A DNA stretch of 64,000 nucleotides from Perognathus longimembris pacificus (taxonomy: Eukaryota; Chordata; Mammalia; Rodentia; Heteromyidae), in NCBI RefSeq assembly GCF_023159225.1, contig NC_063177.1, positions 19,306,673-19,370,672 on the forward strand. Direction: 5' to 3'. A model generated the notes under the pieces. That model ran no database searches and was not told where the DNA came from. It worked only from the letters and a program-made list of their open reading frames with translations. The stretch's first letter is position 1; each line of letters begins with the position of its first letter. Shown one piece after another: positions 1 through 11,533 of this stretch. The translations under genes and the position numbers were made by a program.

Positions 1-189
1 GAGGTTTATGAGAATTGGGGGATGGGAGAAGAGTGTAAGAAGGATGGAATGAGTTCTATGATGTTAAGGCCCAAATAATATTCTCCCTCCTTTTTTTGCT
101 TTTATGAACTTGTTGGGATGTTATGTGAAGTAGAAATTTGCTTTTGAGAAAAGCAACTGGGTCTTAAGTAGAAACCTGTTCTCCTTGTT

Positions 190-412
190 GTTTTGTTTTG
201 TCAGTTGTAGGGCTTGAACTCAGAGCCTTAGCTCTTTTGCTCAAGGCTAGCACTCTATCACTTTGAGCCACAGCTTTTGGTTTTCTGGTGGCTAATTGGA
301 GGTATGAGTCTCACAGACTTTTTCTGCTTGGGCTGGATTTGAACCGTGATCCTCAGATCTCAGCCTCCTGAGTAGCTAGCATTACAGGTGTGAACCACCA
401 CCACCAGTCTGA
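190..412 (-). repeat. B1-like/ID composite SINE
   Basis: Starts T-rich, with cagttgtagggcttgaactc and, at the far end, gagtagctagcattacaggt. This is the reverse of a 7SL-like head plus an ID-like module. Confidence 0.75.
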
Positions 413-531
413 AGTTGGTTTTTAAATAAAGACATAGTTAATTTTCTTTTTTTTCCAATCCTTTATAGGATTTTAGGTCCAATACTGTAAACTGTCCCAG
501 ATTCCTCAATTCATCTTCAAAGAGAATGACC

Positions 532-765
532 TGGGGGCTGGGAATGCCTGGTGGTGGTAAGAGTGCTTGCCTCACATACATGAAGCCTTGGGTTTGATTC
601 CCCAGCACTACATATATAGAAAACTGCCAGAAGTGGTGCTGTGGCTCAAGTGGTAGAGTGCTAGCCTTGAGCAAAAAAGAAGCCAGAGACAGTGCTCAAG
701 CCCTGAGTCCAAGGCCCAGGACTGGCCAAAACAAGGGAGGGAGGGAGAGAGAGAGAGAGAGTACA
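532..765 (+). repeat. dimeric ID SINE
   Basis: Two tRNA-like modules: gctgggaat...ttgattccccagcac, then gctgtggctcaagtggtag to ggactggcc. It ends in a purine-rich GGGA/GA tail. Confidence 0.8.
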
Positions 766-852
766 CGGCCTGGCTACTTCCTTTTTCTTGGTAGTTCACT
801 AAAATTGGCAAGAAAGCAGTACCTCTGACACTCTTCTAGAATGCACAGTTGT

Positions 853-1058
853 CGGCTGGGAATATGGCCTACTGGTAAAGTGCTCGCCTCGTATATATGA
901 AGCCCTGGGTTTGATTCCTCAGCACCAGATAGAAAAAGCCGGAAGTGGTGCTGTGGCTCAAGTGATAGAATGCTAGCCTTAAGCAAAAAGAAGCCAGGGA
1001 CAGTGCTCAGGCCCTTAGTTCAAGCCCCAGGACTGGCAAAAACAACAACAACAAAACA
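853..1058 (+). repeat. dimeric ID SINE
   Basis: Same two modules as at 532, ending in a CAA-rich tail. Confidence 0.8.
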
Positions 1059-1878
1059 ATAGAATACACAGTTGTAATTGGTTATTTTTCCCAATGGAGC
1101 ATTCTCCAGTACTGTTAGAAAATGACTATTGAGGCCAGAATGTTGACCTTTTTCCGAAGTATCTAGTCTTGAGCATCTATCACAGGTGAAAGAACGAAGC
1201 TCCTTTTCAAGATGTTTACAGCCAACCCATCTTCCATTATGAAGAAGCCAGGATTGTAAGAATAACCGAGTCAGTAATGGAGGCAAACACCTGGTATAAC
1301 AAGGTGCTCTGCCCTCCCTTCTTTCCCTGAAGTAATTTGTGAGGCTCTTCTCCAAGTGTCCCTTTACTGGGAGGATGCCACAAGTCAGCTCTGCACAGAA
1401 GGCCATAAAACTTGGAGGCATGGTCAGCTAGTTTGAAAGGATTGTATGCCTGTGGAAGTGACGCAACTAGCTAAGTTTCTCAATGGGGCATTTGTAGTAG
1501 CCTGGCACTTCATTGGTTTCCTTGTTAACACTGCCACTGAGGCTTTGCATGAATTTTTTTTTAAAAGCAACAGTCCTTGTACTTTGTTTTCTTAGTCCTT
1601 GTATATTGTTTTTCCTTTATGGCATTAGCTGTGTTTGAGTGAGTGGCTGGGATGATGGAGAATAAGGGATTGAGAGATTCAGGCACTCATGAGCTTTCTG
1701 CTTTGATCTCTCAGTGTCTTTCAGTTATGGCCATCTTCTTTACCATGGAAACATGGATATACTTTAAGATAAAAGCTGATCCCCACACAGGTGTCCAGAG
1801 GAACCTTACTGTTTCTACCATTCAAATTTTACTGAATTTCATTCCCTCAAAGTATACACTGTTAAATTTGGATATATC

Positions 1879-1884
<6 letters not shown>

Positions 1885-1938
<54 letters not shown>
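1885..1938 (+). repeat. (TG)n microsatellite
   Basis: About 27 TG units, next to a minus-strand ID SINE. Confidence 0.95.
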
Positions 1939-1939
<1 letters not shown>

Positions 1940-1957
1940 CATGTGTTCGTTCATGTG

Positions 1958-2127
1958 TTCTTTTGTTTTTGCCAGTCCTGGGCCTTGAACTCAGGGCCTG
2001 GGCACTGCCCCTGAGCCTCTGTATGTTCAAGGCTAGTGCTCTACCATTTGAGCTACAGCACTACTTCTGGCTTTTTCTATTTATGTGCTAGGCAAGCACT
2101 CTACTACTGAGCCACCTTCCCAGCCCA
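1958..2127 (-). repeat. dimeric ID SINE
   Basis: Begins ttgtttttgccagtcctggg and ends ccttcccagccc, the reverse of the ID-dimer ends. Confidence 0.75.
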
Positions 2128-2163
2128 CCAATACAGTTTTTCAATTTAATTATTTAAAAAAAT

Positions 2164-2268
2164 AGCACACACACCTGTAATCCTAGTATTCTGGAGACTG
2201 AGGCAGGAAGACCGTAAATTCAAAGCCAGCATGGACTATGTAGTAAAAGCCTTATCTGAAAAAAAATC
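2164..2268 (+). repeat. B1-like monomer
   Basis: acacctgtaatcctagtatt and ctgaggcaggaagacc match the 7SL-derived core; an A-run follows. Confidence 0.65.
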
Positions 2269-2354
2269 TTAAAGTTAAGTCTTAACTAGGAACTTTTAGC
2301 TTTTGCAAGACATAGCTGATTTCATCTTATAAAAGCCTGCTTGTTTGTGTATTG

Positions 2355-2560
2355 TGTGTGCTTATACCAGGACTTGAACTTGGGACCTCACACTCTTTTT
2401 TTGCTCTATCACATGAGCCCACATCACTACTACCAGCTTTTCCTGGTTAATTGGAGATGGAGTCTTGCAGATTTGTCTGACCAAGCTGACTTCAAACTAT
2501 AATATGATCCTCAGTCTTAGCATCCTAAGTATCTAGGATTATAGACTGGAGCTACCATTC
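2355..2560 (-). repeat. old B1-like/ID composite SINE
   Basis: Diverged copy: ccaggacttgaacttgggac, then ttaattggagatggagtctt. Confidence 0.55.
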
Positions 2561-2929
2561 TTTACTTTCTAAAGGACTTGGTGATTCTTTTATAGATCAT
2601 GGTGGCTGGCCGGGACTTCAGGCTGACGCATAATTGTGGTCCTGTCCTGATCACTTTCCTCCCCATTTTAGCTAGTACCAATAATATTTTCTGAGCTAGC
2701 TGAAGGCAGCAGGGCCTGTCTGAAAGAGAGTAGACCTGCTCTAAACATACATTGTCGCTTGCTGCTTGTCTTCACAGTGCCACTAAAACTGCTGGACTTT
2801 AATTTTGTACTGACCTCAAATGGAGGGATTAGAAATGTGAACTGCGAAATTAAAAATCATAATTGCTCAGTGATACGATTTGCTTGATGAATACCTCTTT
2901 TCCCCATCAAAAGTGAGTTGAAGCCAGGT

Positions 2930-3160
2930 GCCGGTGGGTCGTGCCTGTAATCCTAGCCACTCAGGATGCTGAGATCTGAGGATCACAGTTCAAAGCCAGC
3001 TCAGGCAGGAAAGTCCTTGAGACTCTTATCTCCAAATAACCACCAGAAAACCGGAATTGGCTCTGTGGCTTAAAGTGGTAGAGCACTAGCCTTGAGCTGA
3101 AGAGCTCAGGAACAGCACCCAGGCCCAGAGTTCAGTCCCCATGAACAACAAAAACAAAAA
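2930..3160 (+). repeat. B1-like/ID composite SINE
   Basis: Full copy: cgtgcctgtaatcctagcca, ctcttatctccaaataacca, tggtagagcactagccttga, CAA-rich tail. Confidence 0.8.
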
Positions 3161-3180
3161 TATGTTTCATCCATTTGCTG

Positions 3181-3265
3181 TCCAGGGCTGGCTTTGAACC
3201 ATGATCCTCAGATCTCAGCCTCCTGAGTAGCTAGGAATACAGGTGTGAGCCACTAGCACCTGACT
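3181..3265 (-). repeat. B1-like fragment
   Basis: Reverse of a 7SL-like head only: agatctcagcctcctgagta and ctaggaatacaggtgtgagc. Confidence 0.65.
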
Positions 3266-4496
3266 ATTTGCTTAATTTTGTTCTAAGATATACACTAATA
3301 CTTAGGTAAGTGAGATTTTCATCTCAGGCTGCCATTGGCTCAAGTTTTATACAGTGTCCCTTGAGTGAATAGACTGTTACAATACATACATCAGTAATAT
3401 CAGGTATTTAACAATAACAACAATAGGTCTACAGCTCCATGCTATTTTTTATCTATATGTTGTAAAACAAAAAATAGGTCTCTGAAATAAAAGATAAGGC
3501 AATCTGTGTTTCACAACTCCCTCTACCATTCTCTCCTCCCTTTGTTCTCTTGTTCCCCTCCCACTTCCCCCAGTTCTATATTGAAAAACTGCTTGCAGTG
3601 GATGGATAATTAACAGTGCTTTAGAGCACCAGGTCCCACTGGCAGCCACTAAATCTGAAGTAAATGTTAATGTTGTTCAGCAAGAGATGAGTAAGGTTAG
3701 ATTCAGATCAGCCTCACTGGTAGAGGACTTAAAATAGATCCTCTTAATTAGAGAGCCTAGAACCATGATAACTACCATCATCATCTTGCAGAGGTGAGCT
3801 GTAGCCTCATTAGTGAATGAAAGAAGCACGCTAAATTAAAATGGGACTCCTTCTGGGTTGGGATCATCTGATATATAGGGCTTTAAATCTTTGACAGAGA
3901 AATCTGTCAGTGAGTCATTACAGTGACCAGTAGGGTGAGTGTTTGTAGTTTCTTCCATATGACTCCAAAAAATAGTTTAATCTAGATACACATCTACAGA
4001 TGGGCCATTTGCATTTTTATGGGAGTCTAGCTTTGTTGGAGTCATGATGCAGAGATGGGATTGAGGAAGCTTTAGTTTTAGAAAATAAATGTCTTTGGCC
4101 AGCATTCTAATTGGTTTATGTATAGATGTTATTATTAGTTTGTATGCCTTCTCTAGCCCTACAGAAAGCAACACCAAACACAGAGAGGCATATCTTTCAA
4201 TTGTACATACAATCTCTGGAGATTTAGAGCTTCATTATTATGAACTATTTTATACCTAACAGAATGTCATTAAGATCAGGTAGTGGTTAAAATAACAGCA
4301 AGTTGGAAAGCAATGAACAGTCCTTTTCTAGCCAGGAATTGCAAATCAAAGCTTTTTAACAAATGATCTGAACCTTAACCACAACAGAGCTCTATTTTCA
4401 CCAGTCATTTTCTTTTCTCCCTATAGAGAGAATGCCTGTCTCTGCACTGCAAGCTATGTTCTTTCAAAGCCAGAAAATAATGTAAAGGTTTTTGTC

Positions 4497-4660
4497 TTAG
4501 CTGGGTATCAGTAGCTCATGACTATACTAAGCTACTCATGATACTGAGAATTTCAGTTCAAAGCCAGCCTGGCCAGACACAACCTTGAGACTGAACTGCA
4601 AAAATCCTGAAGTGGATGCACAGCTCAAGTAATAGAGTGCCATCAGTAAGCAAAAAGGTT
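4497..4660 (+). repeat. old B1-like/ID composite SINE
   Basis: Diverged copy with ttcaaagccagcctggcca and agctcaagtaatagagtgcc. Confidence 0.55.
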
Positions 4661-4684
4661 CTCATTTTGTTGGCCAAAGAGTTA

Positions 4685-4912
4685 CTGGGGCTGGGTCTCA
4701 TGTCTGTAATCCCAGCTACTCAGGTGGCTGAGATCTGAGGACTGAGGTTCAAAGCCAACCCAGACAGGAAAGTTTGTGAGACTCTAAACTCCAATCCATC
4801 ACCAAAAAGCTGGAAGTGGTAGAGCACTAACCTTAGGCAAAAAAGTTCAGGAAGGGTATGCAGGCCCTGAGCTCAAGCCCAGGACCAGCACCCCCCCCCC
4901 CAAAAAAAAAAG
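4685..4912 (+). repeat. B1-like/ID composite SINE
   Basis: Contains ctgtaatcccagctactcag and gtggtagagcactaacctta, then a C-run and an A-run. Confidence 0.75.
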
Positions 4913-5324
4913 GCTACCAGAATTTTCAGACAAACAGCTTTTATATAGTGGACAGCCATTCCAGGCTTACCTTCATAGGGCAAGGTGCTCTGAAGATAGC
5001 TAAGGGTTGAAGCACTATTGTGCTGTGAATGAATATAAACATCCACTGCAGGAAAAATGCTTCCACTCCTAGAACTTCCCTTTATCAGGTCAATAACAAA
5101 ATGCAGAAATAAGCCCACTTCTGAAACTTCATCCTGAACCCCTTGAGTTAGTTGCTAAAAGCTGAATAACCATTTGTTGAGTAGCTCTTTAACAGAAAGA
5201 ATAGGGAAAAGCTTATATCACCTTAGATACCAAATAACCCATCTGAGACTGTATATATGGTAAGAATCAGTTTGTAGTTAATTGTAGTGGTCTCATTGCT
5301 GGTTTGTTGGTTTTTTTCACTTTA

Positions 5325-5440
5325 GAGTGTGATCCCTGAAAGCAAAGACCACATCTGATATCCCAGCATTTAAGACCATATTATCTAGCCTAAAATAAGT
5401 GTCCAATAAATGGACACTGATTGGATGAATGATTCTACCT
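5325..5440 (+). repeat. L2 3'-end fragment
   Basis: gatccctgaaagcaaagacc ... gtccaataaatggacactga follows the usual L2 tail pattern. Confidence 0.55.
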
Positions 5441-5587
5441 GAGACTATTCTTGAAGGTTAGATGATCACTTACTTATTTTGTGTTTATCCTTCAGTGTGC
5501 TACCTAGGACATTGGTTAATAAGCAGTAGGAATCCAGTAAATATTGCCTGATCTAGAAGGAAATATTTGGCCTTAAGATTAAGAAAG

Positions 5588-5642
5588 TGGTCTGGGAATA
5601 TGGCCTAGTGGTAGAGTGATTGTGAAGCCCTGGGTTCCAACA

Positions 5643-5673
<31 letters not shown>

Positions 5674-5779
5674 GCGCGCTGTGGCTCAAGTGGTAGAGTG
5701 CTAGCCTTGAACAAAAAGAAGCCAGGGGCAATGCTCAGGCCCTGCGTTCAAGCCCTAGGACTGGCAAAAAAAAAAAAAG
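5588..5779 (+). repeat. dimeric ID SINE with microsatellite in its linker
   Basis: The first module runs to ccctgggttcc, the second starts at ctgtggctcaagtggtagag. The linker has become (CA)n(CG)n at 5641-5679. Confidence 0.8.
5641..5679 (+). repeat. (CA)n(CG)n alternating purine-pyrimidine tract
   Basis: About nine CA units pass directly into about ten CG units. Such tracts favour left-handed DNA. Confidence 0.9.
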
Positions 5780-5854
5780 GTTAAGGAAAGCACATTGTTG
5801 GTATTCCTCAAAGAGGACTACTAAAGGTTTGTTATACAGCTTGGTTTCAGGATT

Positions 5855-6000
5855 TGAGTTTCAGTTAGGCTACATACTGGCTGTCTATGGCTTTAGATGA
5901 GTCAGTTTCCTCACCTCTGTGATGGAAGTAAGAATTAATTATCTCAGTGTTAGTAAGTGAAGATCAAACAGGAGCATCTGCTAAAATACTGTGAACTGTA
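5855..6000 (+). repeat. MIR element
   Basis: gatgagtcagtttcctcacc and tgatggaagtaagaattaat match the MIR core in sense. Confidence 0.65.
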
Positions 6001-6521
6001 ATACACTACATATAAGATGAAGTTATCACTCTGTTATTTCTAGGTGTTGGTGATTAGGAAGCACATTGATGTCTTTAACAGGCAGCACTGGCTCATTATA
6101 GTTATTGCATGGTTTTCACTGCTGAGCAGTTAGAACTCTGATAGAATAAGCTCAGCATTTCCTGACTTGTGTCAGTGATTTATTGTCTTTATTGCTATAT
6201 AGAGATGAGAGGGAGGTAAGGCAGAACCTTATTTTTAAAGACTTTGCATATGTCTCAGAGTTAGCCATTTAGCTGGTGGGAGTACTATTCTTAGAAGGAG
6301 CTTTGTTTGTTTTATTTTGCTGTTCTGTTTTGTTTTCTTGTTTTCCTGTGCTGTGAGTCTAAGAGGCTTTGAGATGGATAGCTGAGGTGAGTTCCTCAGA
6401 GTAAGTGCTTGAGCACCCCTAGGCTGCCAAATCTTTTTTCTCCAGGAATCCTTTCCCTGTCAGCTGTATTTCAGATAGAGAGCAAATAGTTTCTTTGGGA
6501 ACCATGAGACTCTTGCCTCCA

Positions 6522-6640
6522 AAGAGCCAGAAGTAGAGCTGTGGCTCAAGTAGTAGAATGCTAGCCTTGGGCAGGAAAAGCTCAGGGACAACACCTAAGC
6601 CCTGAGTTCAAGCCACAGGACTGGAAAGGGGGGGAGGGGT
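6522..6640 (+). repeat. partial ID-type SINE (3' module)
   Basis: Only the second module: agctgtggctcaagtagtag to caagccacaggactgg. Confidence 0.65.
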
Positions 6641-6999
6641 GGAATTGGATAGATCTGACAGAAAACATGATGGGGTTGGGGGCTGGGAAGCTTTTTGATG
6701 GGTAATGCCTATGTTCTGGTGGTGATCATTTTCTAGAAATGTAGTCATTCCTTCCCTATCCATCATTATATATTAATGCCTTCTTTCATATATCACCTTT
6801 TCAAAATTGTTAATTCAAGATACTTGTTGAGCATTTTAATACAAGTTTTAAGCATTTTTTTAGTTTTAAGCATTTTTAACCCTGTGTTTAAAAAAAGAGA
6901 GAAACAAGACTTTGTTTATACTTACATATTTTTTCACTAATTTGTGACTTAAACATGATCACTAAAACAAGTTTTTATCCACTTATATGACTTTACCTC

Positions 7000-7235
7000 T
7001 TCTTTTCTTTTTCTTTTTTTCTTTTTTTCTTTTTTTTTTTTTTGCCAGCCCTGGGCCTTGGACTCAGGGCCTAAGCACCATCCCTGGTTTCTTCTTGCTC
7101 AAGGCTAGCACTCTGCCACCTGAGCCACAGCACCCCTTCTGGCCATTTTCCATATATGTGGTGCTGGGGAATCGAACCGAGAGCTTCATGTGTAGGAGGC
7201 AAGTACTCTTGCCACTAGGCCATATTCCCAGCCCT
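7000..7235 (-). repeat. dimeric ID SINE
   Basis: T-run, gccagccctgggccttggac, and the far end ccatattcccagccc. Confidence 0.8.
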
Positions 7236-7529
7236 GACTTTACCTCTTGTTAGAGGATTATACTCACTTCCTAGAAGCCTAATCTTTTGGTATTTCTGTT
7301 GTTTAAAGTTTTGTTGAGTACCTACTACATGGATAGGCATTATATAATGAGTGTGAGATAACAGATGAATGAAGTATAGAGAAGAGGATTCAGGTGCAGT
7401 AAGAGTTTGAGTGGCACAGAAATGCTGTGAGTAACCATAGCACTTTCATAGAGAAAGCCTGGAGATAATCCTGATGTGAGACATGAGACAACTCCTCAAG
7501 AGATAAGGAACTTTCCAAGTGAAAGTTGG

Positions 7530-7757
7530 AGGGCTGGGAATGTGGCTTAGCAGCAGAATGCTTGCCTAGCATACATGAAGTTCTGGGTTTGATTCCTCAG
7601 CACCACATAAACAGAAAAAGCTGAAAGTGATGCTGTGGCTCAAGAGGTAGAATGCTAGCCTTGAGAAAAAAAAGAAGAAGCAGCAGCAGCTCAGGGACAA
7701 TGCCCAACCCCTGAGTCCCAAGCCCCAGGACTAGCAAAAAAAAGAGGGGGGGGGGAG
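7530..7757 (+). repeat. dimeric ID SINE
   Basis: gggctgggaatgtggcttag to caggactagc, then an A-run and a G-run. Confidence 0.8.
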
Positions 7758-8109
7758 ACCTGCATGATTATAGATTGTGGCACTGGAATGAGTGGAGACA
7801 CAGAGGTGGGTATGGTCAGTAAAAGGAGTCAGAAGACTGATGGAGCTTAAACAGAGACAGGGTCCTGATTACAAGGCTGCAATATTGAGTAAGGAGCTTG
7901 AAATTTATCTTATAATGGATGGGGAAAAGTGCCACTGAGGGGTTTTTTAAGCAGGAGAGTAATATGATCAGATTAGGGGGAGGAGCTGAAACGGTCTTGT
8001 TATAGTACAAGCTAGCCTGAAACTTTCCTTGAGATCCTCCTACTTATTATGCCTCCTCCATGGCTGGGGTGGCAGGTGAACACCATTATGTGCAGCTTTT
8101 GTTGTTGTC

Positions 8110-8273
8110 GAAATGGGATTTTTTTTTTTTGTTGTTCTACCACTTAGCACTTGAGCCACAGTGCCACCTCTGGCTTTTTCTGTTTATGTGGCACCGAGGA
8201 ATTGAACCCAGGGCTTCATGCATGCTAGGCAAGCACTCTACCACTAAGCCACATTCCTAGCCACTGAAATGGG
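8110..8273 (-). repeat. dimeric ID SINE nested in a B1-like copy
   Basis: The direct repeat gaaatgggat flanks the insert, and B1-like sequence (minus) lies on both sides. Confidence 0.65.
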
Positions 8274-9584
8274 ATCTTAACTGAGACCCTCCCATCTCCA
8301 CCTCCTGAATGGCTATATATATATTAGATGATTCTGCCAACAATATTAGGGATAAATTAAAGGAAGAATGAAGAGTGGTCTAGAGATTGTTTGCATTTTG
8401 GTGAGAAATCTAAGCCCATACTTCCTTGCTTTCCATGCAGTGTAAGGGTATCTTGGTACAGTGCTAATGGGCAGGTGAAAAGAAATGATGAAAAACAGAA
8501 TCAGAAATGACAGACTTCAGGGTTAATTTTAATATGGTAGCTGTTGAAGCACAGAGTCTATAGGCCTTTGAAAATAACTTGTATGCATTTTATTAGTATG
8601 CAACCTGTTACAGAAATACATTGGAGAAAACTCAGGAAGTTTTTACAGGTAACATTCACCTGTGGTCCTCTAGGGCTCAGATACTTGTCCCAGCAGGCCA
8701 CTGTATCTCCAGTTTTCTGCTTCCTGGTGAGCATCCTCTTGAGATTCCATTAAGGAAACAGAAGAAGGGAAGCAAAAAAACTGTGAAGATTTGGTGAGCA
8801 TTTGATGTATGCTCAAGGGTCTAGGGAAGCATGGCAGAGCAAGAAAAAGAAAACTTTGCCAGACTGAGTACAGTTTTAGGTAAATAGTAAAATAACATGT
8901 CCTTAAATCCTAGGACTTAAAAGCTAGTCCTATTTTAAAATCAGTGTATGGGGAGTTACATAAGATTCCTGCACTTCCCCTCTTACTGTTCGAAGTACTG
9001 ACTCCCCCTTCAAGAACTTAAGCATAACTTTGCATTATATTATTTGTACATTCAGTACATTATTTGTTTGCAGACTTTGATGTTCAACAGAATCGCCTTA
9101 AGGGTTTGCTTATTAAGCAAAAATTGTTATGCCCAAGTTCTAGAGTTTCTGGGTCAGTTGATCTGGCATGGCCTCAATTTGCATTTCTAATAAACTCGCA
9201 GGTGTTTCTACTACATAAACTGAGGATACTTTGAAAACAAAGTGTCCGTTGTACAGGCAATGTAATTATAACCCTCTGAGGATTTAATAAAGTAATAAAG
9301 TCTCATGTAGCACTTGATATAACCTTAGTGGAAATCATGACCTGGAGGATTTGTAAGGCCCAGCCCTCTACACCTCTGGTTTTGATTCAGTCTTTACTTC
9401 CTAAGTGACTACTGTGTACACAACTTCTGTATTGCAAAGATACAAAGAGGGAAGCAACACAATATTGTCTTGGTCCTTTGAATGAAAAAAAGATAATAAC
9501 TGTCATGCAAAGGCAAAATAAAGTACCAAAGGAGAACTAAACAGAACTAAATCTAACAACTTACACAGAAGAAAGTTATCATCT

Positions 9585-9995
9585 TTTGCTATATAACAAG
9601 TTACCCCAAAACTCAGTGTCTTGAAACAAGATAGTAGTTATTATCTGTCACAGTTCTGGGGATTAGCTGGGCTCACCTGAGTAATTTTTTGTTCCACATG
9701 TTGGACTACAGTTATTTGGAGGCTGGACTGAGCTGGGTATGTCCAGGATGTCTGACTCACTCATCACAGAAAGTGGTGCTACCACTTGGCTTGCCAGTTC
9801 AGCTGAAGTTGTTCATTGGAGCCCCTCAAGTCTCCATGTGGCTTCTTACGGCATGATAGCAGGGCCCTGAGATGGAACATTCCAATTATATAAAAATGGA
9901 ATCTACAGTTCTCTTAAGGCTTGGGCTGAGAAGTTGCAACATACCACATCCGCTGCATTCTTTTGGTCAAAACAAGTCACAAGACGAGCCCAATT
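9585..9995 (+). repeat. ancient interspersed repeat, family not assigned
   Basis: ttaccccaaaactcagtgtc, tctccatgtggcttcttacg and tttggtcaaaacaagtcaca follow a widely seen old mammalian repeat. I cannot name it safely. Confidence 0.5.
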
Positions 9996-10108
9996 TAAGA
10001 GGAGGAGAATGAACTACCTGTGAATAGGAAATGGAACAGACTTTGCAAACATTTTGAACGTACCACAAGCCAAATGGAGCAAACCTAGAGAAAGAGTAGA
10101 AGTTTTTT

Positions 10109-10313
10109 TTGTTTGTTTTGTTTTGTTGCCAGTCCTGGGGCTTGGACTCAGCCTGAGAACTGTCTCTGGCTTCTTTCTGCTCAAGGCTAGCACTCTACCA
10201 CTTGAGCCACAGCACCACTTCTGGCTTTTTCTGTTTATGTGGTGCTGAGGAATCAAACCCAGGGCTTCAAGCATGCTAGGCAAGCACTCTACCACTAAGC
10301 CACATTCCCAGCC
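10109..10313 (-). repeat. dimeric ID SINE
   Basis: Flanked by the short repeat agagtaga; T-rich start, ends cattcccagcccc. Confidence 0.8.
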
Positions 10314-10544
10314 CCAAGAGTAGAGTTTTGACAGGCATAGTTCTTCTGGAGAAAGGGTATTCCAAAGAAAGAATTAATGAGTCTTTTATTTAACTAGGGG
10401 GAAGGCATCTGAAGGAGGCCTAAGAATATGGATAAGACTGTGATAGGGCTTCCAACAGTATGGAAGATCTCTTGGTGATTCTATTGGCATGGTACAGAAT
10501 GTGAGCATGACTCTTCAGCCTCCAAACTAGTGGGATTTTGTAGT

Positions 10545-11045
10545 TGTTTTGTGGGGTTTTTTGTTGTTGCCCATTCTGGAGCCTGAATTCAGGACCTAGG
10601 CACTGTCTCTTGAGCCTTTTGCTCAAGGTTAGCACTCTACCACTTGAGCCCCAGCTCCACTTGCAACTTTTTCCCCCCCCCCCAGTCCTGGGCTTGAACC
10701 TGGGTCCCTGATCTTCTTTTGCTCAGGCTAGCACTCTATGACTTGGCCACAGCACCGCCACTTCCAGCTTTTTCTGAGTAGTTTATTGGAGATAAGAATC
10801 TCATAGAGTTTCCTTCCTGGGCTGGTTTCAAACTGTGATCCTCAAATCTCGGCCTCCTGAGTAGCTAGGATTACAGGAGTGAGCCACCAGCACCTGGTTT
10901 TTTGTTGTTGTTGTTGTTGTTTTTTTAAGTAGTTAAGATAGGACTCTCATAGACTTTCCTGCCCTAACTGGCTTTGAACTATACTCAGATCTCAGGCTCA
11001 TGCATAGTTAGGATTATAGGTGCAAATCACCAACACCCGACTCCA
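10545..11045 (-). repeat. cluster of minus-strand B1-like/ID SINEs
   Basis: At least two composites one after another, each with gcctcctgagtagctaggat or a variant, joined by a C-run and a TTG repeat (10901-10920). Confidence 0.65.
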
Positions 11046-11179
11046 AACAAAGTCTTTATGCCTTTTCCTATAAGCGCAGTTATAGATTTGGCTTCCCTTG
11101 CTGAATTGTGAGAATGAATGCTCGTTCCTTAGGAGATTTTAATTGTTGCTGAGTAACCTTTTTTAAAGTGATTGTTTTA

Positions 11180-11296
11180 TTATCTTCTTTTTTAGGTAGA
11201 GTCTTGCTTTGTAACCCAGTCTGGCTTCAAACTCAGGATACTCCTGCCTCAGCCTCCCAAGTACTGGGATTAACCCACTGCTACCACGCCCTGAGT
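11180..11296 (-). repeat. B1-like element
   Basis: cctgcctcagcctcccaagt and actgggattaacccactgct are the reverse of a B1 core. Confidence 0.7.
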
Positions 11297-11460
11297 AGGC
11301 ATTTTGAAGGATGACAGAACTCTAGCAATGCTGCAATAGTTTCTAGCAACTAAAATAGGTTAGGGACATGCAGCTTATGCCAGACTTACCTAAACCCCAG
11401 ACTTTTTCCTGCTTCATCCAAGGGTAGTTACTTAGTCTTGCCCTTGTCTTTTCCCCACAG

Positions 11461-11533
11461 TAACCCTCCACTGAGTGAAGAGATGTTGCCTCCTGGGGAG
11501 TGGATGTGTCACCGGTGCACTGTTCGCCGAAAG
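11461..11533 (+). CDS. PHF12: PHF12 exon: end of PHD finger 1
   Basis: This 73-base exon follows a pyrimidine tract and CAG, and ends AAAG/gtaata. It reads [19 protein letters not shown], then TVRRK. The first base completes a Cys codon from the missing upstream exon. It supplies the last Zn ligands (CxxC) of the first PHD finger and ends in phase 0. Confidence 0.96.

Larger units (their letters stand above)
1..11460 (+). other. PHF12: PHF12 intron, repeat-rich
   Basis: No coding exon is visible here on either strand; in particular the expected upstream exon ending the first half of PHD finger 1 is absent, so this is all intron. It holds many SINEs (listed separately), a GT microsatellite, a MIR and an L2 tail, and an old repeat near 9585-9995. 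I see nothing else in 3270-4490, 6000-6520 or 8320-9580. Confidence 0.85.

Noticed and set aside
532..765. tRNA genes
   Set aside because: The tRNA-like box A and B sequences belong to ID-type SINEs with A-rich tails; none folds as an obvious intact tRNA by eye.
1..11460. An upstream PHF12 exon for the first half of PHD finger 1
   Set aside because: No Cys/His-rich frame with splice sites is visible; all apparent frames there are SINE or microsatellite translations.
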